Notes: generated from the letters alone by a model not told the origin. A stretch of DNA of 16,508 bases from Gammaproteobacteria bacterium (GCA_010031985.1 RGYP01000013.1:1-16508), one strand, 5' to 3'. Counted from the first letter of the stretch, positions 1 to 8,937 are shown. A program made the numbers and translations.

Positions 1-1236
1 TTCGTGCCCGGGGCTTTGCCGGGCGAGCGCATTCGATTTCGCAGGGTTCGCCAGCATCGACAACACGACGAGGGCGAACTTCTCGAAGTGCTCGAGGCTA
101 CGGCCTCGCGCGCGACGCCGCGTTGCGCGCATTTCGGGGTGTGCGGCGGCTGCTCCCTGCAGCATCTCGCGCCAGCGGCCCAGTTGCAGGCGAAGCAGCA
201 GGAACTGGCCGATAATCTCGAGCGCATCGGACGCGTGCGTCCCGAGCGCTGGCTGGAGCCGCTTGCAGGGCCCGTTTGGAATTACCGTCGACGGGCGCGC
301 CTCGGTGCCAAGTTCGTTCCGAAGCGAGGCCGCGTGCTCGTCGGGTTTCGCGAACGCGCGAAGCCGTACATTGCGGCGCTCGAGCGTTGCGAGATCCTCG
401 CGCCACCGCTCGACGGTTTGATCGCGCCATTGTCCGAGTTGCTCACCGGCCTCGAGGCGCGAGCCTCGATCCCGCAGATCGAGGTGGCGGTCGCCGACAA
501 TCTCACCGTGCTCGTGCTGCGCAATCTCGTCGAGCTTTGCGAAGCGGATCGTGCAGCGCTCGCCGCCTTTGCGGCCAAGCACGGACTACGCATCGATCTG
601 CAGCCCGGTGGTCTCGACAGCATCCGACCGCTCGATGCTTCCGGCGATGCTGCCAGCGTCGCGCTCGAATACCGCTTGCCCGCCGAGGGCCTGCGCTACG
701 AGTTTCAGGCCACCGATTTCGTGCAGATCAATGGCGCGGTCAATCAGGCGCTGATTGCGCGCACGATCGAACTGCTAGAGCTGCAACCGACTCATCGCGT
801 GCTCGATCTTTTCTGCGGACTTGGCAACTTCACGCTGCCGATCGCGCGGCGTGTCGCTCTGGTGGTGGGTATCGAGGGCGAGGCGGGTCTCGTCGCCAGA
901 GCGCGCCACAATGCCGCCCTCAATGATTTGACTAATGCACACTTTCACGTCGCGAATCTTGCGCAAGCCGACGGTGGCGCCGCCGCACTGGCTGGTCGCT
1001 TCGATCGGGTGCTGCTCGATCCGCCGCGTGCCGGCGCCATCGAGGTGTTGCCGCAACTCGCTGCGCTCGGCGCGCAGCGCATGGTCTACGTCTCGTGTCA
1101 CCCGGGTACGTTGGCGCGCGATCTCGCTGTGCTCTGTCACGAGCACGGCTACGAGCTCGCGGCCGCGGGCGTGATCGACATGTTTCCGCATACCAACCAC
1201 GTCGAGTCCATTGCCGTACTGGAGGCCTCACGATGA
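1..1236 (+). CDS. rlmD: 23S rRNA (uracil-5-)-methyltransferase RlmD, 5'-truncated
   Basis: The product is the SAM-dependent methyltransferase that makes m5U1939 in 23S rRNA (RumA/RlmD family, cytoplasmic). The frame is open to base 1 and begins inside the N-terminal TRAM domain (a PGALPGE piece), so the true start lies upstream; the GTG at base 4 is not a credible start. Three cysteines of the [4Fe-4S] cluster are encoded at 124, 142 and 151 (C-x5-C-x2-C), and the fourth at 388. The SAM-binding motif DLFCGLGNFTLP follows, then LLDPPRAGA, the catalytic Cys in VSCHPGT (codon 1096) and the C-terminal Glu of HVESI (codon 1204). All key residues are present. The stop overlaps the nagZ start (ATGA at 1233), so the two are probably co-transcribed and translationally coupled. 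Identification is by family motifs and is firm. RlmC and TrmA relatives are less likely, given the Fe-S cysteines and the TRAM remnant. Confidence 0.95.
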   Translation, partial: FVPGALPGERIRFRRVRQHRQHDEGELLEVLEATASRATPRCAHFGVCGGCSLQHLAPAAQLQAKQQELADNLERIGRVRPERWLEPLAGPVWNYRRRARLGAKFVPKRGRVLVGFRERAKPYIAALERCEILAPPLDGLIAPLSELLTGLEARASIPQIEVAVADNLTVLVLRNLVELCEADRAALAAFAAKHGLRIDLQPGGLDSIRPLDASGDAASVALEYRLPAEGLRYEFQATDFVQINGAVNQALIARTIELLELQPTHRVLDLFCGLGNFTLPIARRVALVVGIEGEAGLVARARHNAALNDLTNAHFHVANLAQADGGAAALAGRFDRVLLDPPRAGAIEVLPQLAALGAQRMVYVSCHPGTLARDLAVLCHEHGYELAAAGVIDMFPHTNHVESIAVLEASR

Positions 1237-2273
1237 CTTTGGGACCGTTGATGATCGATCTCGAGGGTACGGCGCTGCAGCCCATCGAGCGCGAGTTGCT
1301 GCAGCATCCGCTCGTCGGTAGCGTGATCCTGTTCGCCCGCAACTACGAAAATCCCGAGCAAATAAGGCAACTGGTCGCCGACATCCACGCCGTGCGAAAT
1401 CCGGCGCTGATCGTCGGTGTCGATCACGAAGGCGGTCGCGTACAAAGATTTCGCGAAGGATTCTCACGACTGCCGCCGCTGCGACGCATCGGCCACGAGC
1501 ACGACGCTGCGCCGCGGGCGGGTCTCGCGCTCGCGCGGGAACTCGGCTGGCTGATGGCGGCGGAGCTGCGCGCCGTCGGCGTCGATCTGTCTTTTGCGCC
1601 CTGTGTCGATCTCGATTACGGCGTGAGCGAGGTCATCGGCGATCGCGCCCTGCACGCCAATCCCGAGGTGGTCGGTGCGCTCGCGGTCGCGTACATGCAT
1701 GGCATGCGCGCTGCTGGCATGGTGGCTACGGCCAAACATTTCCCGGGTCATGGCGCAGTGGTCGCCGATTCGCACCACGCGCTGCCGATCGATCGGCGTA
1801 CGCTCGCAGACCTCGATTCCGACATCGCACCCTATCGCGTGCTCATCGCCAACGGCCTTGCCGGGGTGATGGTGGCGCACGTGCTGTATCCCGAGATCGA
1901 CGATGTCCCCGCGAGTGCCTCGCAGCGCTGGATTCGCGGCTATCTGCGTAACGAGCTGCGCTTTCAGGGTGTGGTGTTCGCCGATGATCTATCGATGGCC
2001 GGCGCGGCTGCGGTGGGCGGCATCGTCGAGCGCGCTGAGAAAGCCCTGGCCGCGGGCTGCGACGTGCTGCCAGTCTGCAATCATCGCGACAGCGTGATCG
2101 CGTTGGTCGATGGATTTCGGCCGCAAGCCGATGCTGCTGCGGCGTTGCGTCGGGTGCGCCTGCGCGGACGCGGTCAGTGGAGCGCCGAGTCGTTGCGCGA
2201 GTCGGGCGAGTGGCAAGCAGCGCAGGGTGCACTCGAGCGCTGTTTGGCGCCGCCCGATTTGCGGCTCGCTTGA
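1233..2273 (+). CDS. nagZ: Beta-N-acetylhexosaminidase NagZ (GH3)
   Basis: This is a cytoplasmic glycoside hydrolase family 3 enzyme of 346 aa, close to the E. coli length of about 341. It removes GlcNAc from GlcNAc-anhydroMurNAc-peptides during peptidoglycan recycling; in some bacteria its products induce AmpC beta-lactamase. Motifs in order are VDHEGGRVQRF, then KHFPGHG (residues 168-174) followed by D179-S180-H181, which is the Asp-His dyad loop peculiar to NagZ. ADDLSM follows, with the nucleophile Asp at about residue 251. No signal peptide is seen, as expected. The ATG at 1233 is chosen because the family start (TLGPLMIDLEG) begins there and GGAGG lies at 1221-1225, 7 bases upstream. 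A longer frame back to 1095 is read-through inside rlmD. The gene overlaps rlmD by 4 bases and converges with the csiV-like gene 18 bases away. Confidence 0.95.
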   Translation: MTLGPLMIDLEGTALQPIERELLQHPLVGSVILFARNYENPEQIRQLVADIHAVRNPALIVGVDHEGGRVQRFREGFSRLPPLRRIGHEHDAAPRAGLALARELGWLMAAELRAVGVDLSFAPCVDLDYGVSEVIGDRALHANPEVVGALAVAYMHGMRAAGMVATAKHFPGHGAVVADSHHALPIDRRTLADLDSDIAPYRVLIANGLAGVMVAHVLYPEIDDVPASASQRWIRGYLRNELRFQGVVFADDLSMAGAAAVGGIVERAEKALAAGCDVLPVCNHRDSVIALVDGFRPQADAAAALRRVRLRGRGQWSAESLRESGEWQAAQGALERCLAPPDLRLA

Positions 2274-2291
2274 GGAGCGGCGCGGGGCGTT

Positions 2292-2876
2292 TTATTTGGT
2301 GCCGGGCGTGATGACTGCGACCATGCCCAAGCCCGGGTGATCGTAGTAATTCTTTTCATTGAAGCGGATGCGGCGGATCTCGCTCATCTGCAGCGCTGCG
2401 CCGCCCTCCGGCGTGTAGCGCAGGTTCATGCCGAAGTGCAGCAGTGAACCGCGCTCCAGCAAAAACTGCCCACTGAGCCCCGGCACCTGCAGGCCGACGC
2501 GCTCGACTGCAAGGCCGTTGCGCGAGCCCCAGCTGCTCGCGGTCTGCGTCCAGCCGGTATGCGCGAGCACGCGATACCCCGCACCCGCGAGTTTCTGGCG
2601 CGCCCCGGCGAGTTGCAGCTTGGCCGCGGGCAGGGCGCCCACGTAGCGCGCGACTTGCGTCGCACCCTGCGCCGAGTCGCCACTCGCCGAGCGTGCCGCC
2701 GCCGCGCCAGGCTCGCCCTCGCGCGGCCCGTTCATGCGGAAAATCAACACCTCGACGTTGTAGGTGCTGGCGGCTGCACCTTGGGTGATGGCCAGCGGGC
2801 TCGCAAAGAGTCCGAGAAACATCGCGATCAAACAGCTGAGGCAGGTTCGCATGATGGGGGGCGGGCGCAGGGACAT
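2292..2876 (-). CDS. CsiV-like exported protein
   Basis: The predicted product is 194 aa with an N-terminal signal sequence: a hydrophobic run of about residues 12-28 ending near QGAAAS. The mature protein begins with YNVEVLIFRMN, the hallmark start of the CsiV family. In that family Vibrio CsiV is a periplasmic peptidoglycan-binding protein. The C-terminal part has the family pattern of an LLHFGMNLRY strand, a SEIRRIRF segment and a YYDHPGLGMV end. A low-complexity Ala/Gly/Ser stretch (about residues 52-75) separates the two parts. It lies 23 bases downstream of mfd on the same strand, so it is probably co-transcribed with it, an arrangement I recall from other gammaproteobacteria. An in-frame ATG at 2852 gives a shorter signal peptide (MRTCLSCLIA) and is a reasonable alternative start; neither start has a strong ribosome site. 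The family call is fairly sure; the function is inferred from relatives. Confidence 0.75.
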   Translation of the reverse strand: MSLRPPPIMRTCLSCLIAMFLGLFASPLAITQGAAASTYNVEVLIFRMNGPREGEPGAAAARSASGDSAQGATQVARYVGALPAAKLQLAGARQKLAGAGYRVLAHTGWTQTASSWGSRNGLAVERVGLQVPGLSGQFLLERGSLLHFGMNLRYTPEGGAALQMSEIRRIRFNEKNYYDHPGLGMVAVITPGTK

Positions 2877-2899
2877 GCGCTCATGATAGCCGAGCGGAC

Positions 2900-5800
2900 T
2901 CAGGCCGCGGCGGCGAGCCTCTGCAGCAGTCCGCCGACGAATTCGTAGCGCTCGGCTTCGTCGTCGAGGTCGCGTGAGACCCGCAGTTTGAGCGGTCCCT
3001 CGAGCCGATACTCTCGCGAACGGTCCTGAATGAGACGAATGACCGCTCGCGGGTCGATGCGATTTTCGGTCTCGAACAGCACCGTGCCGCCGTGGCTGCC
3101 GAAATCGAGTCGGCGGATGCCGAGTCGCTGCGTGATCAGGCGCAGACGCGCGTTGCGCAACAAGTTCAGGGTTTGCGGCGGCAGTTCTCCGAAACGGTCG
3201 ACGAGCTCGGCGGTGAGCGTGTCGAGCGCGTCGTCGTCTGCCGCGGCGGCCATTTTTTTGTACAGCGCGAGTCGCACGTGCACGTCGCTGACGTAAGTTT
3301 CGGGCAGCAGTGCGGGTACGCGCATTTCGACCTCGGCCTGCGAGGCGAGCGGCGCATCGAGATCGATGGTGCGGCCGTCCTTCATCGCCTTGACCGCTCG
3401 GTCGAGCATGTCGAGATACATGGTGAGACCGACTTCCGTCATCTCGCCGCTCTGCTCCTCGCCGAGCAATTCGCCCGCGCCGCGAATTTCGAGGTCATGG
3501 GTGGCAAGCACGAAGCCCGCGCCGAGATCCTCGAGCGACTCGAGGGCCTCGAGACGTTTGAGGGCATCGCCTGCGAGGGCCTTGCGCGAGGGAATCAAAA
3601 GATAGGCGTAAGCCTGATGGTGCGAGCGGCCGACCCGACCGCGCATCTGGTGCAGCTGCGCGAGACCGAAACGATCGGCACGATCGATGAGGATGGTATT
3701 GGCGCTCGGTACGTCGATCCCGCTCTCGATGATGGTGGTGCACACCAGGATGTCGAAGCGCCGGTGGTAGAAATCGACCATCAGCTGCTCGAGTTCACGC
3801 TCGCGCATCTGTCCGTGACCGACCCGGATGTTGGCCTCCGGCACGAGCGTGGCGAGATCGGCAGCCACCTTTTCGATGTCGCGCACTTCGTTGTGTACGA
3901 AGTAGCTTTGTCCGCCGCGTCGCAACTCGCGCAGGATCGCCTCGCGGACGGCTGCGTCGCTCCACTCGCTGACGAAAGTCTTGATCGCCAGACGCTCGGC
4001 GGGCGGCGTCGCAATCAGCGACAACTCGCGCAGACCGCCAAGTGCCATGTTGAGTGTGCGCGGGATGGGCGTCGCCGTCAGCGTGAGCACGTGCACTTCG
4101 GCCCGCAGGGTTTTCAGACGCTCTTTGTCGCGCACGCCGAATCGGTGCTCCTCGTCGACGATGATGAGTCCGAGATCTTTGAAGCGCGCGTTGGCGTGCA
4201 ATAGTCGATGCGTGGCGATGACGATGTCGACCGTGCCTTTCTCTATACCCTCGAGCACGGTCGACGTCTCGCGGGTCGAGCGAAAGCGCGACAAAGATTC
4301 GACCCGCACCGGCCAGTCGGCGAAGCGATCGGCGAAGTTGGCGGCATGCTGCTGCGCGAGTAGGGTCGTCGGCACGAGTACGGCTACTTGCTTGCCGGCC
4401 TGCACGGCGACGAAGGCGGCACGCATGGCGACTTCGGTTTTGCCGAAACCGACGTCACCGCAGACGATGCGATCCATCGGCTGCTCGGAACAAAGATCAG
4501 CCACCACCTTGCCGATGGCATCGGCCTGATCGGCGGTTTCTTCGAAGGGAAAGGCGTTGGCAAAGGCCTGGTATTCCAGATCGCGCGAGGCGAGGCGCAG
4601 TCCGCGTCGAGCTTTGCGCCGCGCATAGAGATCGAGCAGTTCGGCGGCGACGTCGCGCACCTTCTCGGCCGCACGCTTGCGGGCGCGACTCCATTGATCG
4701 GTGCCGAGCTTGTGCAGCGGGGCGGATTCGGGGGCTGCACCGGAGTAGCGACTGATGAGATGCAGCGAATGCACGGGTACGTACAGCCGATCACCGCCCT
4801 GATATTCGAGCACCAGGAATTCGCCGCTTTGGCCGCCGACCTCCATCACCTGCAGTCCGACGTAGCGTCCGACGCCGTATTCCTCGTGGACCACGGGGGC
4901 GCCCGCGGTGAGCGATTGCAGATCGCGCAGGATGGCGTTCGGGTCGGCAGTAACTTTGCGTCGGCGACGCTCCTGACGAGCGCGCGTGCCGAAGAGTTGC
5001 GATTCGGAGAGTACGACGAGCGGCGGTTCGTTGAGCGCGAGCCCGGCGAGTTCAGGCGCTACCGTGAGTGCGAGCGCAGCGTTACCCGCGACGAACTGAG
5101 CCCAGCCCTCGCAGGGAGTGGCCTTGAGGTGTGCGCCGCGCAGCAGTTCGCCGAGCACTTCGCGCCGTCCGGGTGAATCGGCCGCGAGCAGCACCCGGCC
5201 CGGATGATTCGCCAAAAAACTTTGCAGCGGCGCGAGCGGTTTCTCGGCGCGCGCGTCGAGTCTCAGTTCCTGCGGCAGTCGCGAACCGAAGTCGCAGGTC
5301 TCGGGTCCTGCCGCTTCCTGCCGAAAACTTTGCAGCGTGATCGTCGGCCGCGAGGCGATGCTGTTGCCCACCGCCGCACCGTCGATGAAAAGCTCCTCGG
5401 GTCGCAGCAGCGGCCGCTCGAGATCGCCGCAGCGGTCCTCGTAACGTGCCTCGAGCGCCTGCCAGGCTTTTTCGATCGTCCCGTCGAGATCGCTCGTGAG
5501 ATCGACGATGACAGCGTTGGCAGGCAAGTAGTCGAACAGGGTCGCCGTCTCGTCAAAGAAAAGCGGCAGATAGAATTCTATGCCCGCGGGGGCGATGCCG
5601 TCGCTCACGCCTCGATAGATGGCGCTGCGCGTCGGGTCGCCCTCGAAGCGCGTGCGATAGCGGCGTCGGAAGGCGCGCACCGAGTCGCCATCGAGCGGCA
5701 TTTCGCGGGCCGGCAGCAGGCGTATCGAGTCGAGCGTGTCCTGCGAGCGTTGGGTCTGCGGATCGAAACTGCGAATCGCCTCGATCTCGTCGTCGAAAAG

Positions 5801-6355
5801 ATCGATGCGTAGCGGCGAGTTCGTACCCATCGGAAACACATCGAGCAGCGAGCCGCGCATGGCGTATTCGCCCGGACCCGCGACTTGGCTGACGCTCGAA
5901 TAGCCCGCTTCGGCGAGTCGCAGGCGGAACGCCTCGAGGGCGAGACGCTCGCCGACCGCCAGCGAGAAACTGCGACTCGCGACGTACTGCAGCGGGGCCA
6001 GGCGTTGCAGCAGGGTATCGACGGTGACGAGCAGCACTCCGCGGCGCAGGGTCGGCAGTTCGGCGAGCGCCAGCAAACGTTCGCTCGTGATGTCGGGGTG
6101 CGGCGAGAACACGTCGTAGGGCAGTACTTCGCCGTCGGGCAGGGTGAGCACGCGCAGTTCTGCGGGGGCGAAGAAGCCGAGTTCGGCGCGCCGGCGCTCG
6201 AGGCTGCGGCTGTCCGGCTCGATGACGAGCCAAGGACGCTGATCGGCAACGGCCGCCTCGGCGAGAGCCAGGGCCGTCGCGCTGCCATGCAAGCCCGTCC
6301 AGTGCACCTGCGGGCGCCCGGAGTCGGGAATGAGGGGCCGGAGGAGCCGCGACAT
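2900..6355 (-). CDS. mfd: Transcription-repair coupling factor Mfd
   Basis: Mfd is the DNA translocase that binds RNA polymerase stalled at a lesion, pushes it off and recruits UvrA for nucleotide excision repair. The length of 1151 aa is normal (E. coli 1148). Order of parts: a UvrB-like N-terminal module with the degenerate, non-ATPase fold; the polymerase-interaction domain around residues 475-560 (EYGVGRYVGL is typical); then a RecG-like superfamily 2 motor. Walker A is GDVGFGKT at residues 633-640 with the Lys at 639. The Walker B DEEH is at 734-737, followed by LTATPIPRTL, and motif VI is GRVGR. A C-terminal regulatory domain ends near the stop. No truncation or missing motif was seen. 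It is divergent from lolC and has its own candidate promoter 9 bases from the start codon. The csiV-like gene follows it. Confidence 0.98.
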   Translation of the reverse strand: MSRLLRPLIPDSGRPQVHWTGLHGSATALALAEAAVADQRPWLVIEPDSRSLERRRAELGFFAPAELRVLTLPDGEVLPYDVFSPHPDITSERLLALAELPTLRRGVLLVTVDTLLQRLAPLQYVASRSFSLAVGERLALEAFRLRLAEAGYSSVSQVAGPGEYAMRGSLLDVFPMGTNSPLRIDLFDDEIEAIRSFDPQTQRSQDTLDSIRLLPAREMPLDGDSVRAFRRRYRTRFEGDPTRSAIYRGVSDGIAPAGIEFYLPLFFDETATLFDYLPANAVIVDLTSDLDGTIEKAWQALEARYEDRCGDLERPLLRPEELFIDGAAVGNSIASRPTITLQSFRQEAAGPETCDFGSRLPQELRLDARAEKPLAPLQSFLANHPGRVLLAADSPGRREVLGELLRGAHLKATPCEGWAQFVAGNAALALTVAPELAGLALNEPPLVVLSESQLFGTRARQERRRRKVTADPNAILRDLQSLTAGAPVVHEEYGVGRYVGLQVMEVGGQSGEFLVLEYQGGDRLYVPVHSLHLISRYSGAAPESAPLHKLGTDQWSRARKRAAEKVRDVAAELLDLYARRKARRGLRLASRDLEYQAFANAFPFEETADQADAIGKVVADLCSEQPMDRIVCGDVGFGKTEVAMRAAFVAVQAGKQVAVLVPTTLLAQQHAANFADRFADWPVRVESLSRFRSTRETSTVLEGIEKGTVDIVIATHRLLHANARFKDLGLIIVDEEHRFGVRDKERLKTLRAEVHVLTLTATPIPRTLNMALGGLRELSLIATPPAERLAIKTFVSEWSDAAVREAILRELRRGGQSYFVHNEVRDIEKVAADLATLVPEANIRVGHGQMRERELEQLMVDFYHRRFDILVCTTIIESGIDVPSANTILIDRADRFGLAQLHQMRGRVGRSHHQAYAYLLIPSRKALAGDALKRLEALESLEDLGAGFVLATHDLEIRGAGELLGEEQSGEMTEVGLTMYLDMLDRAVKAMKDGRTIDLDAPLASQAEVEMRVPALLPETYVSDVHVRLALYKKMAAAADDDALDTLTAELVDRFGELPPQTLNLLRNARLRLITQRLGIRRLDFGSHGGTVLFETENRIDPRAVIRLIQDRSREYRLEGPLKLRVSRDLDDEAERYEFVGGLLQRLAAAA

Positions 6356-6364
6356 GGGCGCGCA

Positions 6365-6392
6365 AGCTTACCGGGCCGCCCCACGGAGGCAA
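6365..6392 (-). promoter_or_regulatory. Candidate sigma-70 promoter of mfd
   Basis: Read on the minus strand, TTGCCT (6392-6387) and TAAGCT (6370-6365) are separated by 16 bases. The first matches 4 of 6 positions of the -35 consensus and the second 3 of 6 of the -10. The -10 ends 9 bases before the mfd ATG (6355), so the transcript would start about 2-3 bases before the start codon, leaving almost no leader. No Shine-Dalgarno sequence fits in that space. This is a sequence match only; no transcript data are available. Confidence 0.45.
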
Positions 6393-6403
6393 GCCCTGCG
6401 ATG

Positions 6404-6412
6404 TGGTTAAAT
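6404..6412 (+). promoter_or_regulatory. Candidate extended -10 promoter of the lol operon
   Basis: TGGTTAAAT at 6404-6412 fits the extended -10 form (TG-n-TATAAT, 5 of 6 in the hexamer). No good -35 lies 16-18 bases upstream, which an extended -10 can tolerate. The expected transcription start, 6-8 bases downstream, falls at about 6419-6421, that is on the ATG at 6421. The lolC mRNA would then be leaderless. The only purine-rich ribosome-like site (GGAGG at 6385-6389) is over 30 bases from that ATG, too far to serve it. Confidence 0.5.
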
Positions 6413-6420
6413 TCGACCCG

Positions 6421-7686
6421 ATGTTCCAGCCCCTCTCGCTGTTCGTCGGCCTGCGCTACGTGCGCTCACGAACGCGGAAATTCTTCGTCTCTTTCATCAC
6501 CTGGGCGTCCCTCGCCGGCGTGGCCGTGGGCGTGGCGGCGCTGATCGTGGTGCTTTCGGTGATGAACGGTTTCGAGGGCGAATTGCGCGATCGCTTGCTG
6601 GCGCTATCGAGTCACGCCCGAGTCGTGGCATCGGTCGAGGAGAAGGCCTCGGCCGAGGCGCGCGACTACGGCTGGCAGCAGGCGCTCGCGGTGCTGAGGG
6701 CGGATGCGCGGGTGCAAGGCGTCGCGCCCTACGTCGAAATTCAGGCACTCGCACTGCGCACGCCCGAGATGCTGCCGGTGCAGCTGCGAGGGATCGACCC
6801 TGCGCTCGAGCCTGATGTGTCGGCCGCGGCATCGGCCATGGTCGAGGGTCGCCTCGAAGATCTGCGGCCCGGCGAGGATCGGGTGATTCTCGGCAGCGTG
6901 GTTGCCCGCCTTCTCGGCGTGGTCGGCGGCGATCGAGTGACACTGCTCGTTCCGGGGCTCGACCCGAGCGGCGCACCGGCGCCGCGTCTGCGCGAGCTCA
7001 CGGTCAGCGGAATCTTTGAAGTCGGGCTGCACGATCACGACGGCACGCTCGCGCTGGCGCACATAGACGACGTCCGCGAACTTACCGCCGACGATGCGCG
7101 GGCCTTCGGCCTGCACGTGAAGCTCAATGATCCGCTGGCTGCGCCCGCGCTCAATCGCGAACTCGGTAGCCGTCTCGGACGCGGACTCGGCTTGCGCGAT
7201 TGGACGCAGGATCATGCCAATTATTTCCGGGCCATCCGCATCGAGAAGACGATGATGACCATCATCCTGATGCTGATCGTCGGTGTCGCAGCGTTCAACA
7301 TCGTCGCGATGTTGGTCATGGTGGTCACCGACAAACGCACCGACATCGCCATTCTGCGTACCTTCGGCGCGACGCCGCGCAGCGTACTCGAGATTTTTTT
7401 GACGCAGGGGCTCGTAATCGGCTGGGCGGGTGTCGTGCTCGGCGTATTGCTCGGCGTGCTGGTCGCCACCCATGTTGGCAGCATCGTGCCCGTACTCGAA
7501 AGTACCTTCGGCTTCCGAATCATGGACCCGAGCGTGTACTACGTGACGCAGATCCCCGCCGAGGTGCGCATCGAGAACGTGCTGCTGATCGCCGTGCTCG
7601 CGCTCGTGATCACGGCGGCGGCCACGGTCTACCCCGCGCTGCGTGCTTCGCGGGTCGCCCCCGCCGAAGCACTGAGGTACGAGTAG
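6421..7686 (+). CDS. lolC: Lipoprotein-releasing ABC permease, LolC/LolE family (first copy)
   Basis: This is one inner-membrane subunit of LolCDE, which extracts mature lipoproteins from the inner membrane and hands them to LolA. It has 421 aa and four membrane segments at about residues 23-47, 278-302, 331-352 and 387-409. A large periplasmic domain lies between the first two, the MacB/LolC topology. Family motifs are LSVMNGFE after segment 1, VGVAAFNIV in segment 2 and the closing APAEALRYE. The ATG at 6421 is preferred because the protein then starts MFQPLSLFVGLRY, matching the E. coli LolC start, and because it coincides with the predicted transcript start. An in-frame GTG at 6403 would add six residues of promoter sequence. 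The segment near FGFRIMDPSVYYVTQIP resembles LolE/LolF more than LolC, so the C-versus-E naming is by position and N-terminus only. It is the first gene of the lol operon, 3 bases from the next. Confidence 0.88.
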   Translation: MFQPLSLFVGLRYVRSRTRKFFVSFITWASLAGVAVGVAALIVVLSVMNGFEGELRDRLLALSSHARVVASVEEKASAEARDYGWQQALAVLRADARVQGVAPYVEIQALALRTPEMLPVQLRGIDPALEPDVSAAASAMVEGRLEDLRPGEDRVILGSVVARLLGVVGGDRVTLLVPGLDPSGAPAPRLRELTVSGIFEVGLHDHDGTLALAHIDDVRELTADDARAFGLHVKLNDPLAAPALNRELGSRLGRGLGLRDWTQDHANYFRAIRIEKTMMTIILMLIVGVAAFNIVAMLVMVVTDKRTDIAILRTFGATPRSVLEIFLTQGLVIGWAGVVLGVLLGVLVATHVGSIVPVLESTFGFRIMDPSVYYVTQIPAEVRIENVLLIAVLALVITAAATVYPALRASRVAPAEALRYE

Positions 7687-7689
7687 CTC

Positions 7690-8937
7690 ATGCAGCGCCC
7701 ATGGGAATGGCTGGTCGGTACACGCTACCTGCGCTCGACGCACCGACGTGGCTTCGTTTCTTTTGTCGCCTTCATCTCGACGTTCGGTCTGATGCTCGGG
7801 GTTGCGGTGCTGATCGTGGTCCTCTCGGTGATGAACGGCTTCGAGCGTGAGTTGCGATCGCGCATTCTCGCGGTCACCTCGCATGCGACCCTGATGGGCC
7901 TCGAGGGCACGCTGCCCGACTGGCAAAACGTGCGACTACGGGCTTTGCAAGCCCAAGGCGTTCGCCATGCAGTGCCCTACGTCGAGGCCCAGGCCATGAT
8001 GTCGCACGGTCGTCGCGTGCTCGGTTCCGCGGTACGCGGCATCGAACCGACACTCGAGCGCGAGGCGACCGGGCTCAGTCGGCATTTTCGCGATGCGCGC
8101 ATCGAAGATTTGGTCTCTGGCTCATGGCGCGTCGTGCTCGGCTCGGCGCTGGCGCGCGAGTTGGGCGTCGCACGTGGCGATGAGGTCGTGCTGATCGTGC
8201 CCGAGGGCACGGCAACGCCCGAGGGCGTGCAGCCACGCATGCGCAGGCTCGAAGTCATTGGTACGTTCGAGTCGGGCATGTACGAGTTCGATCGTGGACT
8301 TGCGCTGATGAACATCGACGATGCGGCACGACTCTATCGAATGCGCGGCGAGGTGACGGGTATCCGCCTTGCGCTCACCGATCCGCGACGGGCTGCGGAC
8401 ACGGTGCGCGAGCTCGCGCTGGCCTTGGGCGGGGGTTATTACGTGAGCGACTGGACGCGCAATCACGCCAACTTTTTTCAATCGATCGAACTCACCAAGG
8501 GCATGATGTTCGTCATTTTATTGATCATCGTCGGTGTCGCTGCATTCAACATCGTCTCGACGCTGGTCATGATCGTCAAGGAAAAACAGGGTGACATCGC
8601 CTTGCTGCGCACCTTGGGTGCGTCGCGCGCCGACATCCTGCGTACCTTCGCCATCCAGGGCGTGCTGATCGGCCTCGTGGGGACGCTGGCGGGGGCGTTG
8701 CTCGGCATCGGTCTCGCCGATCGGATCGAGTCGATCGTGCGCGGCATAGAAGGGCTGTTCGGCGTACAGTTCATGGATGCCAAGGTGTATTTCATGACCG
8801 ATCTGCCTGCGGTGGTGGAGTGGGGCGATGTGGCGCGGGTCTGTGGCGTTGCGTTTGCGCTCTGCGCCGTGGCGACGCTCTATCCTGCGTGGCGTGCGGC
8901 ACGAACCGAACCGGCGGAGGCCTTGCGTCATGAGTGA
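7690..8937 (+). CDS. lolE: Lipoprotein-releasing ABC permease, LolC/LolE family (second copy)
   Basis: This second LolCDE permease of 415 aa is paralogous to its upstream neighbour. The two share the first membrane segment with VLSVMNGFE, the VGVAAFNIV segment and the PAEALRHE end. The same four-segment topology and central periplasmic domain are present. The stretch FGVQFMDAKVYFMTDLP, followed by an EWGDV helix start, resembles the E. coli LolE segment, as does IVSTLVMIVKEKQGDIALLRTLGA in part, so LolE is the better name. The ATG at 7690 follows the lolC stop by 3 bases, with GAGGT at 7674-7678 as a plausible ribosome site. The last 8 bases overlap lolD, indicating one transcript and coupled translation. 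The two permeases should form the heterodimeric membrane part of the exporter. Confidence 0.87.
   Translation: MQRPWEWLVGTRYLRSTHRRGFVSFVAFISTFGLMLGVAVLIVVLSVMNGFERELRSRILAVTSHATLMGLEGTLPDWQNVRLRALQAQGVRHAVPYVEAQAMMSHGRRVLGSAVRGIEPTLEREATGLSRHFRDARIEDLVSGSWRVVLGSALARELGVARGDEVVLIVPEGTATPEGVQPRMRRLEVIGTFESGMYEFDRGLALMNIDDAARLYRMRGEVTGIRLALTDPRRAADTVRELALALGGGYYVSDWTRNHANFFQSIELTKGMMFVILLIIVGVAAFNIVSTLVMIVKEKQGDIALLRTLGASRADILRTFAIQGVLIGLVGTLAGALLGIGLADRIESIVRGIEGLFGVQFMDAKVYFMTDLPAVVEWGDVARVCGVAFALCAVATLYPAWRAARTEPAEALRHE

Noticed and set aside
2247..2297. Possible terminator between nagZ and the csiV-like gene (GCGCCG/CGGCGC plus TTTTATTT)
   Set aside because: The stem is only 6 bp with a 25-base loop and stands 6 bases from the T-run, so it does not fit a standard intrinsic terminator.
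3092..4204. Long plus-strand open frame of 370 codons opposite mfd
   Set aside because: It lies entirely antisense to conserved Mfd motor motifs and has no recognisable domain. Long antisense frames are expected in GC-rich coding DNA.
6403..6420. GTG at 6403 as the lolC start
   Set aside because: It would translate the -10 element and add six residues absent from LolC relatives. The ATG at 6421 matches the family N-terminus.
6604..7926. Minus-strand frame of 440 codons opposite lolC/lolE
   Set aside because: It is the complement of two clear permease genes. The His/Asp/Arg-rich composition is that of an antisense shadow.
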